NCBI RefSeq assembly: GCF_004421105.1
Contig: NZ_CP038033.1
Location: 3,181,659 to 3,245,658 of the forward strand
Source: Nitrosococcus wardiae
GTDB taxonomy: Bacteria > Pseudomonadota > Gammaproteobacteria > Nitrosococcales > Nitrosococcaceae
DNA: 64,000 nucleotides
Direction of reading: 5' to 3'
The stretch's first letter is position 1; each line of letters starts with the position of its first letter. Positions 17,923 through 26,859 of this stretch are shown here, piece by piece. The notes under the pieces were generated by a model. The model saw only the letters and a list, made by a program, of their open reading frames with translations, did no database searches and was not told the DNA's origin. The position numbers were made by a program, and so were the translations under genes.

Positions 17923-19251
17923 ATGAACCTCATTAAAAGGTTAGACATTACTATCCTGGCAGGTCTCTTAGGGTTGCTAATATCTGGCTGCCAGGACCAA
18001 TCGGAGCAATCAATGCAGCCGCCCAGGGAGAGCAGCGCAGCAGGGCAGGAAACACAGCCCTCCGAACGCCAGACCGACCAAACAATGACCGAACCAGAGG
18101 AGAGCACAGCAGGACAAGAAACGCAGCCCTCCGAACGGGAGGCCGATAAAACAATGACCGAAAAGGAGAGAATGGAAAAGGAACAACCCTCTTTCTCTCA
18201 ACTTGATACCGATGGCAATGACGCCATCAGCCAAGAGGAAGCTCAAGCCTTTGATCCCCTGGCCTTATACTTTAGAGAGTTTGACCGAAACCAGGACGAC
18301 AAAATTGACTCCGAGGAATTCCGCGGCTTTAAGGCCCTGCAAATGCGGGGATTTGATCATGGCGGCGACAGCACCGGGGAGTACGGAGAGCATGGCGCCC
18401 TATCAGCCAAACAAGAGAAGAGCACAGCAGGGCAAGAAACACAGCCCTCCGAACGCCAGACCGACCAAACAATGACCGAACCAGAGGAGAGCACAGCAGG
18501 ACAAGAAACGCAGCCCTCCGAACGGGAGGCCGATAAAACAATGACCGAAAAGGAGAGAATGGAAAAGGAACAACCCTCTTTCTCTCAACTTGATACCGAT
18601 GGCAATGACGCCATCAGCCAAGAGGAAGCTCAAGCCTTTGATCCCCTGGCCTTATACTTTAGAGAGTTTGACCGAAACCAGGACGACAAAATTGACTCCG
18701 AGGAATTCCGCGGCTTTAAGGCCCTGCAAATGCGGGGATTTGATCATGGCGGCGACAGCACCGGGGAGTACGGAGAGCATGGCGCCCTATCAGCCAAACA
18801 AGAGAAGAGCACAGCAGGGCAGGAAACACAGCCCTCCGAACGCCAGACCGACCAAACAATGACCGAACCAGAGGAGAGCACAGCAGGACAAGAAACGCAG
18901 CCCTCCGAACGGGAGGCCGATAAAACAATGACCGAAAAGGAGAGAATGGAAAAGGAACAACCCTCTTTCTCTCAACTTGATACCGATGGCAATGACGCCA
19001 TCAGCCAAGAGGAAGCTCAAGCCTTTGATCCCCTGGCCTTATACTTTAGAGAGTTTGACCGAAACCAGGACGACAAAATTGACTCCGAGGAATTCCGCGG
19101 CTTTAAGGCCCTGCAAATGCGGGGATTTGATCATGGCGGCGACAGCACCGTGGAATATGGAGAAAAGGGTGCTCTATCAGGCAAACAAGAAGAGAGCACA
19201 ATAGAGCAACCCTCTGAAAGCGAGAGTGAGAGAATGGAAAAACAACAGTAA
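17923..19251 (+). CDS. EF-hand lipoprotein with three near-identical 129-residue repeats
   Basis: This 442-residue lipoprotein (lipobox LISGC, near residue 26) contains three tandem units of exactly 387 bases, at 18034-18420, 18421-18807 and 18808-19194, that are almost identical in DNA. Each unit has a low-complexity stretch with two versions of STAGQETQPSER and an EF-hand pair (DTDGNDAISQEE and DRNQDDKIDSEE). The second loop lacks the usual glycine. Six potential calcium sites result. The near-identity implies recent expansion or ongoing homogenisation. An AGGAGG site precedes the ATG. The role is unknown; a calcium-binding envelope protein is an inference. Confidence 0.85.
   Translation: MNLIKRLDITILAGLLGLLISGCQDQSEQSMQPPRESSAAGQETQPSERQTDQTMTEPEESTAGQETQPSEREADKTMTEKERMEKEQPSFSQLDTDGNDAISQEEAQAFDPLALYFREFDRNQDDKIDSEEFRGFKALQMRGFDHGGDSTGEYGEHGALSAKQEKSTAGQETQPSERQTDQTMTEPEESTAGQETQPSEREADKTMTEKERMEKEQPSFSQLDTDGNDAISQEEAQAFDPLALYFREFDRNQDDKIDSEEFRGFKALQMRGFDHGGDSTGEYGEHGALSAKQEKSTAGQETQPSERQTDQTMTEPEESTAGQETQPSEREADKTMTEKERMEKEQPSFSQLDTDGNDAISQEEAQAFDPLALYFREFDRNQDDKIDSEEFRGFKALQMRGFDHGGDSTVEYGEKGALSGKQEESTIEQPSESESERMEKQQ
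18034..19194 (+). repeat. Three 387-bp in-frame tandem repeats
   Basis: Three units of 387 bp lie within the EF-hand lipoprotein gene. Units 1 and 2 differ by a handful of bases near the start, and unit 3 diverges only in its last ~45 bases. A partial fourth unit start (STIEQPSE) follows. Such arrays can gain or lose units by recombination. Confidence 0.9.
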
Positions 19252-19259
19252 TTTTACTT

Positions 19260-19335
19260 TAAGGGGGCTATCTAAAGTAGTCACTCAGTAAGGTGCTACA
19301 CCTATGGCAAATAAGTAACTTAGGTAGCCCCCTTA
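19260..19335 (+). terminator. Large hairpin downstream of the EF-hand lipoprotein gene
   Basis: TAAGGGGGCTA pairs with TAGCCCCCTTA across 54 bases, extended inward by TCTAAAGT with ACTTAGG (imperfect) and by GTAG with CTAC. It starts 9 bases after the stop codon. No T-run follows, so it may end transcription weakly, protect the mRNA 3' end, or be a structured RNA. Confidence 0.5.
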
Positions 19336-19528
19336 TATTACCGCCATTTTATTAACTACATTACTTTAATTTTGGCCTTTCCCATATGCTCCCCACAACT
19401 CACCCCTTTTTTAGCGATTATTCTCAATTTATCAGAGGATAGCTCTCTGGATAATTTTTTAAAAATAAATAATGCATCGCTCTAAAACCAAATGGGCTAA
19501 TTTTTAGTTGATCTTTAGGCACACCACC

Positions 19529-19969
19529 ATGGAAAGAATATATAGGTTAATCCTGGGTAGAACCTTCTCCTTTATTTTTATTGGTCTTTCTGTGGGGTTG
19601 ATCGGACTTGCTGTATATCAGTTCATTCAAGGAGTACTCGTCGGGGAAGAACTAATCAAAATCATCCTTCAATCTATTAACACGACTGTGATTTCTTTAG
19701 CAATGTTTGAATTAGGTGTAGGGGTTAGTGAAGAATACGCGGTATCTAACCAACAAGCCAACATATTTACAGTATTGAGACGCACCATTACTCGCTTCGT
19801 AGGTCTAGTTTGCATTGCCCTGGTCCTAGAAGCACTTATTTTGGTCATCAAATACAGCCAGCTTGAACTTGCAGGAAATCTGTATTACCCCGTCGGAATC
19901 CTTATCGGTGCCAGCACCCTGCTCATCGCACTCGGCACTTTTTTAAAACTCACGAAAATATCACCTTGA
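19529..19969 (+). CDS. Four-helix membrane protein of unknown function
   Basis: This protein has 146 residues from the ATG at 19529; an in-frame TTG seven codons earlier is possible. Four hydrophobic segments are visible, near residues 12-34, 44-62, 85-108 and 116-138, and one helix contains ELGVGVSEEY. I do not recognise a family. It lies 58 bases before the acyl-CoA synthetase/GNAT gene on the same strand and may be co-transcribed. There is no strong ribosome site. Confidence 0.6.
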   Translation: MERIYRLILGRTFSFIFIGLSVGLIGLAVYQFIQGVLVGEELIKIILQSINTTVISLAMFELGVGVSEEYAVSNQQANIFTVLRRTITRFVGLVCIALVLEALILVIKYSQLELAGNLYYPVGILIGASTLLIALGTFLKLTKISP

Positions 19970-20027
19970 GCCCGCGGATCAATCCTTATTTCCTTATTTT
20001 TTGGCATTTGCTGACTTACTAAAAGCC

Positions 20028-22703
20028 ATGAGTATTCGCAATCTTGAGCACTTGTTTCAACCCCAGTCAGTAGCGGTAATTGGTGCATCCACTAAACCCC
20101 ATAGTGTGGGCGGTACCGTGATGCGCAATCTCTTAGAAGGGGGGTTTGGTGGCCCGATTATGCCTGTCAATCCCAAATACAGAGCCGTGGCTGGAGTCTT
20201 GGCCTACCCGAATATCGCCAGTTTACCAGAGACCCCAGATCTAGCTATCATCGGTACCCCACCTACCACCGTACCAGGTCTCATCACCGAATTGGGCGAG
20301 CGTGGAACTAAGGCGGCCATTGTACTTACTGCGGGTCTGCCCCAGACCAAAGATAAGCAGGGACAAAACCTCCAGCAAAAAATGTTGGAAGCTGCCCGGC
20401 CTCACCTTTTGCGTATTCTAGGCCCTAACTGCGTAGGTCTCATGATTCCTTTACTGGGGTTCAATGGCAGTTTTGCCCATACTCAGGCTAGGAAAGGCGA
20501 AATCGCCTTTGTTTCCCAATCAGGGGCCCTCACCACAGTGGTCCTTGATTGGGCCAAATCGAAAGATATTGGCTTTTCCTATTTTATTTCCATGGGAGAT
20601 AGTGCGGATATTGATTTCGGGGATGTACTGGACTACCTGGGAGGTGAGCCCAATACGCGCGCGATTCTCCTCTATATCGAATCCATTAAAGAGGCCCGAA
20701 AATTTATGTCTGCGGCCCGGGCAGCGGCACGCAACAAACCGGTACTGGTGGTCAAATCTGGCCGCGCTCCAGAGGGGGCCCAGGCCGCAGCTTCCCATAC
20801 CGGTGCCCTGGCCGGTTCCGATGATGTCTATAGTGCTGCCATTCGTCGCGCAGGCATGCTGCGTGTCGTCACCATTGAAAATCTGTTTGGTGCGGTAGAA
20901 ACCTTAGCCCGGGCCTTACCCATGCAAGGCAATCGGCTAACCATCCTGACCAATGGGGGCGGTCCCGGCGTCATGGCTACCGATGCGGTAATTTTGGCTG
21001 ATGGCCAACTCGCCACCCTCTCCAAGAAAACCATCCAGCAATTGGACCAGGTGCTCCCTCCCACCTGGTCCCATGGCAACCCGGTTGATATTATCGGGGA
21101 TGCCCCAGCCGAACGCTATGTGAAGGCCTTAAAGATTTTGCTCAACGATCCCCAATCTGATGCGCTTTTGCTTATTCATGCCCCTACCGCTATCGTCCCC
21201 AGTGACCATATTGCAGAAGCCATCGTGACTGTCGTGAAAGAAGCTAAGCGCAATGTACTCACCTGCTGGCTAGGTGGCGAGGCGGTTGAAAAAGCCCGGG
21301 ATATTTTTGCGAGGGCAAATATTCCTACTTATGGAACGCCTGAAGAAGCAGTTCATGCTTTTCTGAATATGGTGGAATACCATCGCAATCAAGTGCAATT
21401 AATGGAAACGCCCCCTTCAATCTCTCAGGAATTCACTCCCGACCGGAAGGCAGCACAGCAGGTTATAAAAAAGGTCCTCGCTTCCTCTCACCGTCTATTA
21501 AGCGAACCCCAGGCTAAAGAGATTTTGGCGACCTACGGCATTCCAGTCGTCGCCACCCGAGTGGCAAAAACCCCTGAAGAAGCTCAACGGATGGCCCAAG
21601 AACTGGGTTTTCCAGTAGCGCTAAAAATTCTCTCGCCAGATATTTCCCATAAATCAGACGTCGGAGGCGTTGTCTTAGATTTAGAAACTCCTGAAGCTGT
21701 CCAGGCGGAAGCTGAAAGGATACTTCGCCGCCTTCAAGAATTGCGCCCTGAGGCCCAGTTGGAGGGTTTCACAGTACAAGAAATGGCCCACCGTCCTGGC
21801 GCCCATGAACTTTTGATTGGTGCGACCACAGACCCCATTTTTGGTCCAATTATTTTATTTGGCCAAGGAGGCACTGCCGTTGAGATCATTCAAGACCGAG
21901 CTGTCGCATTGCCTCCCCTCAATATGCACCTGGCACAAGAACTGATCTCCCGGACCCGCGTTGCCAAACTACTTGCAGGTTATCGAGATCGCCCCGCTGT
22001 CGATCAGGAGGCCATTGCACGGGTTCTCATCCAGATCGCAGAGCTAATAGCTGATATTCCAGAAATCACTGAACTCGATATCAATCCGCTCCTCGCTGAT
22101 GATAAGGGAGTCTTGGCCTTGGATGCGCGTATGGGAATAGCACCCGCTAAGAGCTCGGGACCCGAACGGCTTGCTATTCGTCCTTATCCTAGAGAGCTTG
22201 AAGAATGGAGCGATTTTCAAAGAGAAAAGGTACTACTACGTCCCATTCGCCCTGAAGATGAACCCCAGTACCGGGAATTTCTCCAGCAGCTGGACCCCCA
22301 AGACATCCGCTTTCGTTTTTTTGACATGATCAAAGAATGGCCCCATTCTGAACTGGCCCGCTATACCCAGATCGACTATGACCGAGAAATGGCTTTTCTA
22401 GCTATCCCCAAAAATGTAGATGATTGGCCAAAAATTCTAGGGGTCGCCCGAGCAATCACCGATCCCCTTAACATCCAAGCAGAATTTGCAATCATTGTGC
22501 ACTCGGCACTTAAAGGCAAAGGGCTAGGCCATCTTTTGCTAGATAAGATGATCCAGTACTACCAATCCTGTGGTACTAAGGAGCTGATCGGCAATGCACG
22601 CCGCACCAATCAGCGGATGTTGGCCCTAGCAAAAGACCTAGGTTTTGAAATCCAGCCCATCGAAGAGGAGATCGTCCAAGTGCGGCTAAATTTACAATCA
22701 TAG
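20028..22703 (+). CDS. Acyl-CoA synthetase (NDP-forming)-like/GNAT acetyltransferase, Pat-like
   Basis: This 891-residue protein has domains in the order CoA-binding Rossmann (1-135), succinyl-CoA-ligase-like (about 140-300, with SHTGALAGSD), an ATP-grasp region (about 480-700) and a C-terminal GNAT domain (about 725-890). This is the layout of the protein acetyltransferase Pat/YfiQ (PatZ), which uses acetyl-CoA to acetylate lysines, for example in acetyl-CoA synthetase, and so couples enzyme activity to carbon status. The N-terminal part often acts as a sensor rather than an enzyme in that family. I chose the ATG at 20028 over an upstream TTG. It sits among glycolytic genes. Confidence 0.88.
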   Translation: MSIRNLEHLFQPQSVAVIGASTKPHSVGGTVMRNLLEGGFGGPIMPVNPKYRAVAGVLAYPNIASLPETPDLAIIGTPPTTVPGLITELGERGTKAAIVLTAGLPQTKDKQGQNLQQKMLEAARPHLLRILGPNCVGLMIPLLGFNGSFAHTQARKGEIAFVSQSGALTTVVLDWAKSKDIGFSYFISMGDSADIDFGDVLDYLGGEPNTRAILLYIESIKEARKFMSAARAAARNKPVLVVKSGRAPEGAQAAASHTGALAGSDDVYSAAIRRAGMLRVVTIENLFGAVETLARALPMQGNRLTILTNGGGPGVMATDAVILADGQLATLSKKTIQQLDQVLPPTWSHGNPVDIIGDAPAERYVKALKILLNDPQSDALLLIHAPTAIVPSDHIAEAIVTVVKEAKRNVLTCWLGGEAVEKARDIFARANIPTYGTPEEAVHAFLNMVEYHRNQVQLMETPPSISQEFTPDRKAAQQVIKKVLASSHRLLSEPQAKEILATYGIPVVATRVAKTPEEAQRMAQELGFPVALKILSPDISHKSDVGGVVLDLETPEAVQAEAERILRRLQELRPEAQLEGFTVQEMAHRPGAHELLIGATTDPIFGPIILFGQGGTAVEIIQDRAVALPPLNMHLAQELISRTRVAKLLAGYRDRPAVDQEAIARVLIQIAELIADIPEITELDINPLLADDKGVLALDARMGIAPAKSSGPERLAIRPYPRELEEWSDFQREKVLLRPIRPEDEPQYREFLQQLDPQDIRFRFFDMIKEWPHSELARYTQIDYDREMAFLAIPKNVDDWPKILGVARAITDPLNIQAEFAIIVHSALKGKGLGHLLLDKMIQYYQSCGTKELIGNARRTNQRMLALAKDLGFEIQPIEEEIVQVRLNLQS

Positions 22704-22945
22704 CAATGAAGGCTTTTTCCTTACCACGCGAGTACTTTCTGGACAACTTTAATTAACAAGTTTCAGCCCCTGAAGCAAAAACATAAAAGAAGATAGCTTC
22801 CAGGATAAAATTTTGTATATGAGAAATCCAGACTAGCGAAAGCGTTCTGTCTATACTAGAAAGTTAGTTAAGCAACCGTTTTGTAATAGGCTAGATTAAT
22901 TTACTATAGGTAAAAACCACATGCCTTTTAATGGAGAAATTCCCC

Positions 22946-23533
22946 ATGAAACATGAATTACCCCCGCTTCCCTATGAGATGAATGCTCTTGAACCGGATA
23001 TTTCCGCTGAAACTTTGGAATATCATTATGGCAAGCACCACAAAAAATATGTGGATACTTTAAATAGTTTAATACCAGGGACACAGTTCGAAGATCAAAC
23101 CCTGGAGCAGATCATTGCAACCGCTAGTACGGGCCCCATTTTTAACAATGCTGCTCAAGTCTGGAACCACACTTTTTATTGGCATTGTTTAAGTCCCACC
23201 GGAGGTGGTACTCCCACCGGCCCCCTCGCCGATGCCATCAATAAAACTTTTGGTTCTTTTGATAACTTCAAAGAAAAGTTTACAGCAGAGGCTACTCAAC
23301 TGTTTGGCTCTGGCTGGACTTGGCTGGTAAAGGATACGGAGGGTGTGATCTCCATGGAACAATCGAGTAACGCCGGTAACCCACTTCAATATGGCCGCAT
23401 TGTGTTGATGACTTGTGACATGTGGGAGCATGCCTATTATATTGATTATCGGAATGAAAAAGCCAAGTACTTGAATGCTTTCTGGAATCGGGTGAATTGG
23501 GATTTTATCGCCAAAAACTTTCAAGGCGAGTAA
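22946..23533 (+). CDS. sodB: Iron superoxide dismutase
   Basis: This 195-residue cytosolic enzyme dismutates superoxide to hydrogen peroxide and oxygen. Metal ligands are seen in HYGKHHKKYV, AQVWNHTFYW and DMWEHAYYIDY. The AAQVWNH segment, with Gln at the position that is Gly in manganese enzymes, marks the iron type. The ATG at 22946 has GGAGA about 8 bases upstream and gives the typical start MKHELPPLPYEMNALEP; an ATG 15 bases earlier is unlikely. The stop codon overlaps the ATG of the PfkB-type kinase gene by one base. Confidence 0.95.
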   Translation: MKHELPPLPYEMNALEPDISAETLEYHYGKHHKKYVDTLNSLIPGTQFEDQTLEQIIATASTGPIFNNAAQVWNHTFYWHCLSPTGGGTPTGPLADAINKTFGSFDNFKEKFTAEATQLFGSGWTWLVKDTEGVISMEQSSNAGNPLQYGRIVLMTCDMWEHAYYIDYRNEKAKYLNAFWNRVNWDFIAKNFQGE

Positions 23534-24471
23534 TGGAAACCGTCATCACCATCACCATGAATCCCTCCCTCGATCTTTCAACCGAGGTTGAAGAAATGAT
23601 CCCTGGGCGTAAATTGCGGACAACGGCGCTTTGCCGAGAGCCTGGTGGAGGTGGCATTAACGTGGCCCGTGGGATTCATGCACTCGGTGGCCAGGTCTCT
23701 GCGCTTTATACCCTCGGTGGCCCAACCGGGCAAACGCTAAAGAAACTGATCGAACAAGCGGGTATTAAACATCATCCTATTCCTATTGAACGCCCTACTC
23801 GGGAGAATTTTTCTGTCCTAGAAAAATCAAGTGGTCATCTTTTTCACCTTGTCTCACCCGGCCCTGAACTTAGCCAGCAAGAGTGGCAGCAATGTTTAGA
23901 TAAAATCAAGCAATGGAAACCCCCACCAACCTACCTGGTTGCCAGTGGCAGCCTGCCGCCAGGAGTTCCAGATAATTGGTATGCTCGGCTAGCACGAATT
24001 GCCAAAAAGCAAGAGATGCGCCTGATCCTGGATACCTCAGGAGCCCCCTTACAGGCTGCACTAGAGGAAGGCGTTTATCTGGTCAAACCTAATCAACATG
24101 AGTTTCAAAACTTAACTGGATATTCCGTAGACACTCCGGAAGAACAAGCCGCACTGACCCGAGAGTTTGTTGAGCAAGGGAAGGCCGAGGTGGTTATTTT
24201 AACTCTAGGCGAAAAAGGGGCTTTGCTGACCACTCGGGAAGAACAGCAGCGCGCTCAGCCTCCAGAAGTTAAGGGCATCAGCCCAGTCGGCGCAGGAGAT
24301 AGCTTTGTCGCTGTGATTACCTTCAATTTGGCCCGCGGTCGATCCCTCAAAGATACTTTGTACTATGGCGTTGCCGCCGCAGCGGCAGCGCTTTTGACTC
24401 CTGGCACCGAACTCTACCGCACTGAGGATATCGAACGCCTCTATCAGCAAATGTGTCGCGAGAAAAACTGA
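23533..24471 (+). CDS. pfkB: PfkB-family sugar kinase (6-phosphofructokinase II-like)
   Basis: This 312-residue ribokinase-fold enzyme probably phosphorylates fructose-6-phosphate or fructose-1-phosphate. Its N-terminus (TMNPSLDLSTEV) and GGGGINVARGI are typical of PfkB/FruK/LacC. The C-terminal signature GAGDSFVAVITFNLA carries the catalytic Asp. It starts in a TAATG overlap with sodB, so translation is coupled; a longer in-frame start (TTG at 23497) lies inside sodB and is unlikely. It fits with apgM downstream and the transaldolase-transketolase upstream in a central-carbon block. Preference for the F6P or F1P substrate cannot be told. Confidence 0.88.
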   Translation: METVITITMNPSLDLSTEVEEMIPGRKLRTTALCREPGGGGINVARGIHALGGQVSALYTLGGPTGQTLKKLIEQAGIKHHPIPIERPTRENFSVLEKSSGHLFHLVSPGPELSQQEWQQCLDKIKQWKPPPTYLVASGSLPPGVPDNWYARLARIAKKQEMRLILDTSGAPLQAALEEGVYLVKPNQHEFQNLTGYSVDTPEEQAALTREFVEQGKAEVVILTLGEKGALLTTREEQQRAQPPEVKGISPVGAGDSFVAVITFNLARGRSLKDTLYYGVAAAAAALLTPGTELYRTEDIERLYQQMCREKN

Positions 24472-24522
24472 AGTTAGAAAACTTTTTTCTGAGAATTTTT
24501 AATTCCTACTCAAGGTCATGGC

Positions 24523-25752
24523 ATGGAATCGGAAATCCCTACGGACATTTCTCTAGTTTGGGAGAAGCTCGTCCAATCCGGCGGGCGGATCGTTTACCTC
24601 ATCCTCGATGGCGGAGGTGGATTACCCCACCCTGAGACAGGGAAAACCGCCTACCAAGAGGCCCACACACCAAATCTAGATCAGCTAGCTCAATCCTCAA
24701 GCTGCGGCCTCTTAGAACTTGTCGGGCCAGGCATTACCCCCGGCAGTGGACCAGGCCATCTTGCCCTTTTTGGCTATCACCCCCTACGCTATACTCTCGG
24801 TCGCGGCGTGCTCTCTGCGCTCGGGATAGATTTCCCCTTACAGGAAGGGGATGTGGCTGCCCGGGTAAATTTTGCAACCGTTGACACTGAAGGCCGGATC
24901 ACTGACCGACGCGCTGGCCGGATTGCCACAGAAACCAATCAACGTTTGTGCGAAACAATCCGACAAACAGTTCGACTAGATTTTGAGGGTGAATATTTTT
25001 TTGAAACCGTTAGTGAACACCGGGCGGTATTTGTTCTACGGGGTCCAGGGTTAAACGCAAAGGTGCAGGATACCGATCCCCAGCGTACAGGGGTCTTCCC
25101 TCATCCAGCCGAAGCAGAAACAGCAGATTCTCAACAAACCGCAACCCTGGTCAACACCTTTGTTGAACAAGTTAAAGAAGTATTAAATAACGAAAAACCT
25201 GCTAATGCTATTTTGCTACGGGGCTTTGAGCGTTATGAACCCCTGCCCTCGCTCCAGGAACGTTTCCAGTTGCAAGGACTCTGCCTGGCAAGCTATCCCA
25301 TGTACCGTGGTGTCAGCCGTTTGCTTGGAATGGATTTAATCGCTCCTCCCACCAGTATGGAGGCTGCTTTTGAAGCATTAGGAGAACATTATGGAGATGA
25401 ACACAACTTCTACTTCCTGCACGTTAAAGGCACAGATAGCCGCGGAGAAGATGGTGATTTTCAAGGCAAAGTGGCGGTCATGGAAGCAGTGGATCGCTTA
25501 CTCCAAAAAATCTTAGCACTTGATCCGGAAGTATTCGTGGTCACTTCAGACCACTCGACCCCTGCTGTGATGGCACAGCATAGCTGGCATCCGGTACCGG
25601 TACTGATCCACTCCCAGTACGCACGCAGTGACAAATTGCCCCAATTTGATGAATACCACTGTCTACGGGGTTCCCTAGGGTTACGGCCTGGTATCCATTT
25701 GCTAGGATTAGCACTAGCCCACGCGGGGCGCCTTAAAAAATTTGGTGCTTAG
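24523..25752 (+). CDS. apgM: 2,3-bisphosphoglycerate-independent phosphoglycerate mutase, archaeal type
   Basis: This 409-residue member of the alkaline phosphatase superfamily interconverts 3- and 2-phosphoglycerate with a phosphoserine intermediate and two metal ions. The N-terminal metal motif is LILDGGGGLP; TPGSGPGHLALFGYHP holds the nucleophile region; FYFLHVKGTDSRGEDGD and VVTSDHSTPAVMAQHSWHPVPV supply further metal ligands. Those motifs and the ~400-residue length mark ApgM rather than the ~510-residue GpmI. It lies 51 bases after pfkB on the same strand, so the two lower- and upper-glycolysis steps may share a transcript. Confidence 0.9.
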   Translation: MESEIPTDISLVWEKLVQSGGRIVYLILDGGGGLPHPETGKTAYQEAHTPNLDQLAQSSSCGLLELVGPGITPGSGPGHLALFGYHPLRYTLGRGVLSALGIDFPLQEGDVAARVNFATVDTEGRITDRRAGRIATETNQRLCETIRQTVRLDFEGEYFFETVSEHRAVFVLRGPGLNAKVQDTDPQRTGVFPHPAEAETADSQQTATLVNTFVEQVKEVLNNEKPANAILLRGFERYEPLPSLQERFQLQGLCLASYPMYRGVSRLLGMDLIAPPTSMEAAFEALGEHYGDEHNFYFLHVKGTDSRGEDGDFQGKVAVMEAVDRLLQKILALDPEVFVVTSDHSTPAVMAQHSWHPVPVLIHSQYARSDKLPQFDEYHCLRGSLGLRPGIHLLGLALAHAGRLKKFGA

Positions 25753-25835
25753 CTGATGCCGAACGAATGTCTTTGAAAGTCTCGATCGGAAGATCTAGAC
25801 TTTAATTCAAAGAGTCTTAAAGTGGAGGTAAGGCA

Positions 25836-26267
25836 ATGGCTAAAACAACCTACGCAAATTATGAGGAAGCCCGAGAGGAGGTCCACTGGTCCAGTGGCAT
25901 CAATATTATTGCCGGCGTTTGGCTTATCATTGCGCCGTTTGCTCTAGGCTACACTGATATGGCAAACGCTTTGTGGAACGACATTATCCTGGGCATCGCC
26001 GTGTTTATTCTGGCCATCGTCCGAACAAATGCCCCCTTACAGTATGAACCGGTAGGATGGACAAATATCGTCCTCGGATTATGGCTGATCATCGCGCCGT
26101 TCGTGTTGGACTACACCGGAATCAATGCGACAGCAGCCATGTGGAACGATATCTTTCTCGGCAGCATCATTGCCATCTTAGCTGCGATAAGTGTCTACGC
26201 CACTCACAGGGCACGTAGGGCTATGACTGGCACAAGAACTGCAGAGGAGTTACGCCGAACACGGTAA
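25836..26267 (+). CDS. SPW-repeat membrane protein
   Basis: This 143-residue protein has two copies of a membrane hairpin: a GINIIAGVWLIIAPFAL...ALWNDIILG unit and a GWTNIVLGLWLIIAPFVL...AMWNDIFLG unit, giving about four transmembrane helices. This duplicated pattern is the SPW repeat, in which the first motif is often SPW or similar. The function is unknown; homologues often lie with stress genes. An AGTGGAGGTAAGGCA leader gives a good ribosome site. A strong hairpin follows at 26275-26344. Confidence 0.85.
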   Translation: MAKTTYANYEEAREEVHWSSGINIIAGVWLIIAPFALGYTDMANALWNDIILGIAVFILAIVRTNAPLQYEPVGWTNIVLGLWLIIAPFVLDYTGINATAAMWNDIFLGSIIAILAAISVYATHRARRAMTGTRTAEELRRTR

Positions 26268-26274
26268 ATGTTAA

Positions 26275-26344
26275 GTCCCCGGTTTGGCTGAAATTCTTGC
26301 TCATTTATACGTTTGAGTTTTCAGTTCTACCGGGGACCATTTTT
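26275..26344 (+). terminator. Terminator after the SPW gene
   Basis: GTCCCCGGT (26275-26283) pairs with ACCGGGGAC (26329-26337), extended inward by GGCTGAAA with TTTTCAGTT, and is followed by CATTTTTAT. It looks like a long-stem factor-independent terminator. Confidence 0.6.
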
Positions 26345-26389
26345 ATCCAGCCCCTTCCCCATCAACTAACGTTCTTCCTGCTTAGAACA

Positions 26390-26463
26390 CTACCGCTCAT
26401 GGCTATAAGCCGCCTCTCCCCGTCGATCCGCTATTGCTGATTAAAAAGATCGTGTTTTTGAAT
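26390..26463 (+). pseudogene. Possible transposase remnant
   Basis: One frame reads TTAHGYKPPLPVDPLLLIKK and then IVFLN before a stop. The PP-hydrophobic-DP-LLLIK pattern resembles the N-terminal region of IS5/IS1182-type transposases. Nothing downstream continues the protein, so at most it is a decayed fragment in the 592-base gap upstream of opgG. Confidence 0.3.
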
Positions 26464-26684
26464 TAGGAAGGGCCACCTTAAAGACGGGTCGAGCTTCAGA
26501 AAACTCGCGAACAGTTTATTTCCTGATTTAAACGTGCCTGGGATTATTGGCTCAGGCAGTTTTCAAACTATTTCATTCCTGTCGCCCTCCTAAGATGCCA
26601 TGAGACACTGATTAGATGGCAAATTCGGCTCGCTTTGCCTATTCTGTCATTACTCTAAATAATGACTTTATCTTAAAGGATAAA

Positions 26685-26852
26685 TAAGTATCTCAGTAAA
26701 AGTTTTGCAGTATTCCTGGAGCGAGCCGGTGGCGTGGAGCCCCAGGGGACAGGGAAGTCCCCACAAACCCTTTTTTCAGGGAGGAAAAACGGGTTTGTGG
26801 AACACCTCCGGCTCGCTCCTAAAACACCTCATATTTTATTCATAGGTACTTA
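26685..26852 (-). repeat. TAAGTA-end dispersed repeat, copy B (short form)
   Basis: This is the reverse-orientation copy of the element at 2807 and 36591. It has both ends (TAAGTATCTCAGTAAA and GGTACTTA) and the facing GGAGCGAGCC motifs, but lacks the central ~75-bp hairpin block of copies A and D. It ends 7 bases before the opgG start codon, so it forms the immediate leader region of opgGH. An open frame runs through it into opgG. Confidence 0.8.
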
Positions 26853-26859
26853 CTCAGTT

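Noticed and set aside
17951-19020. Antisense ORFs repeated every 387 bases inside the EF-hand lipoprotein gene
   Set aside because: They are periodic shadows of the tandem repeat; the sense strand has the signal peptide, ribosome site and EF-hand motifs.
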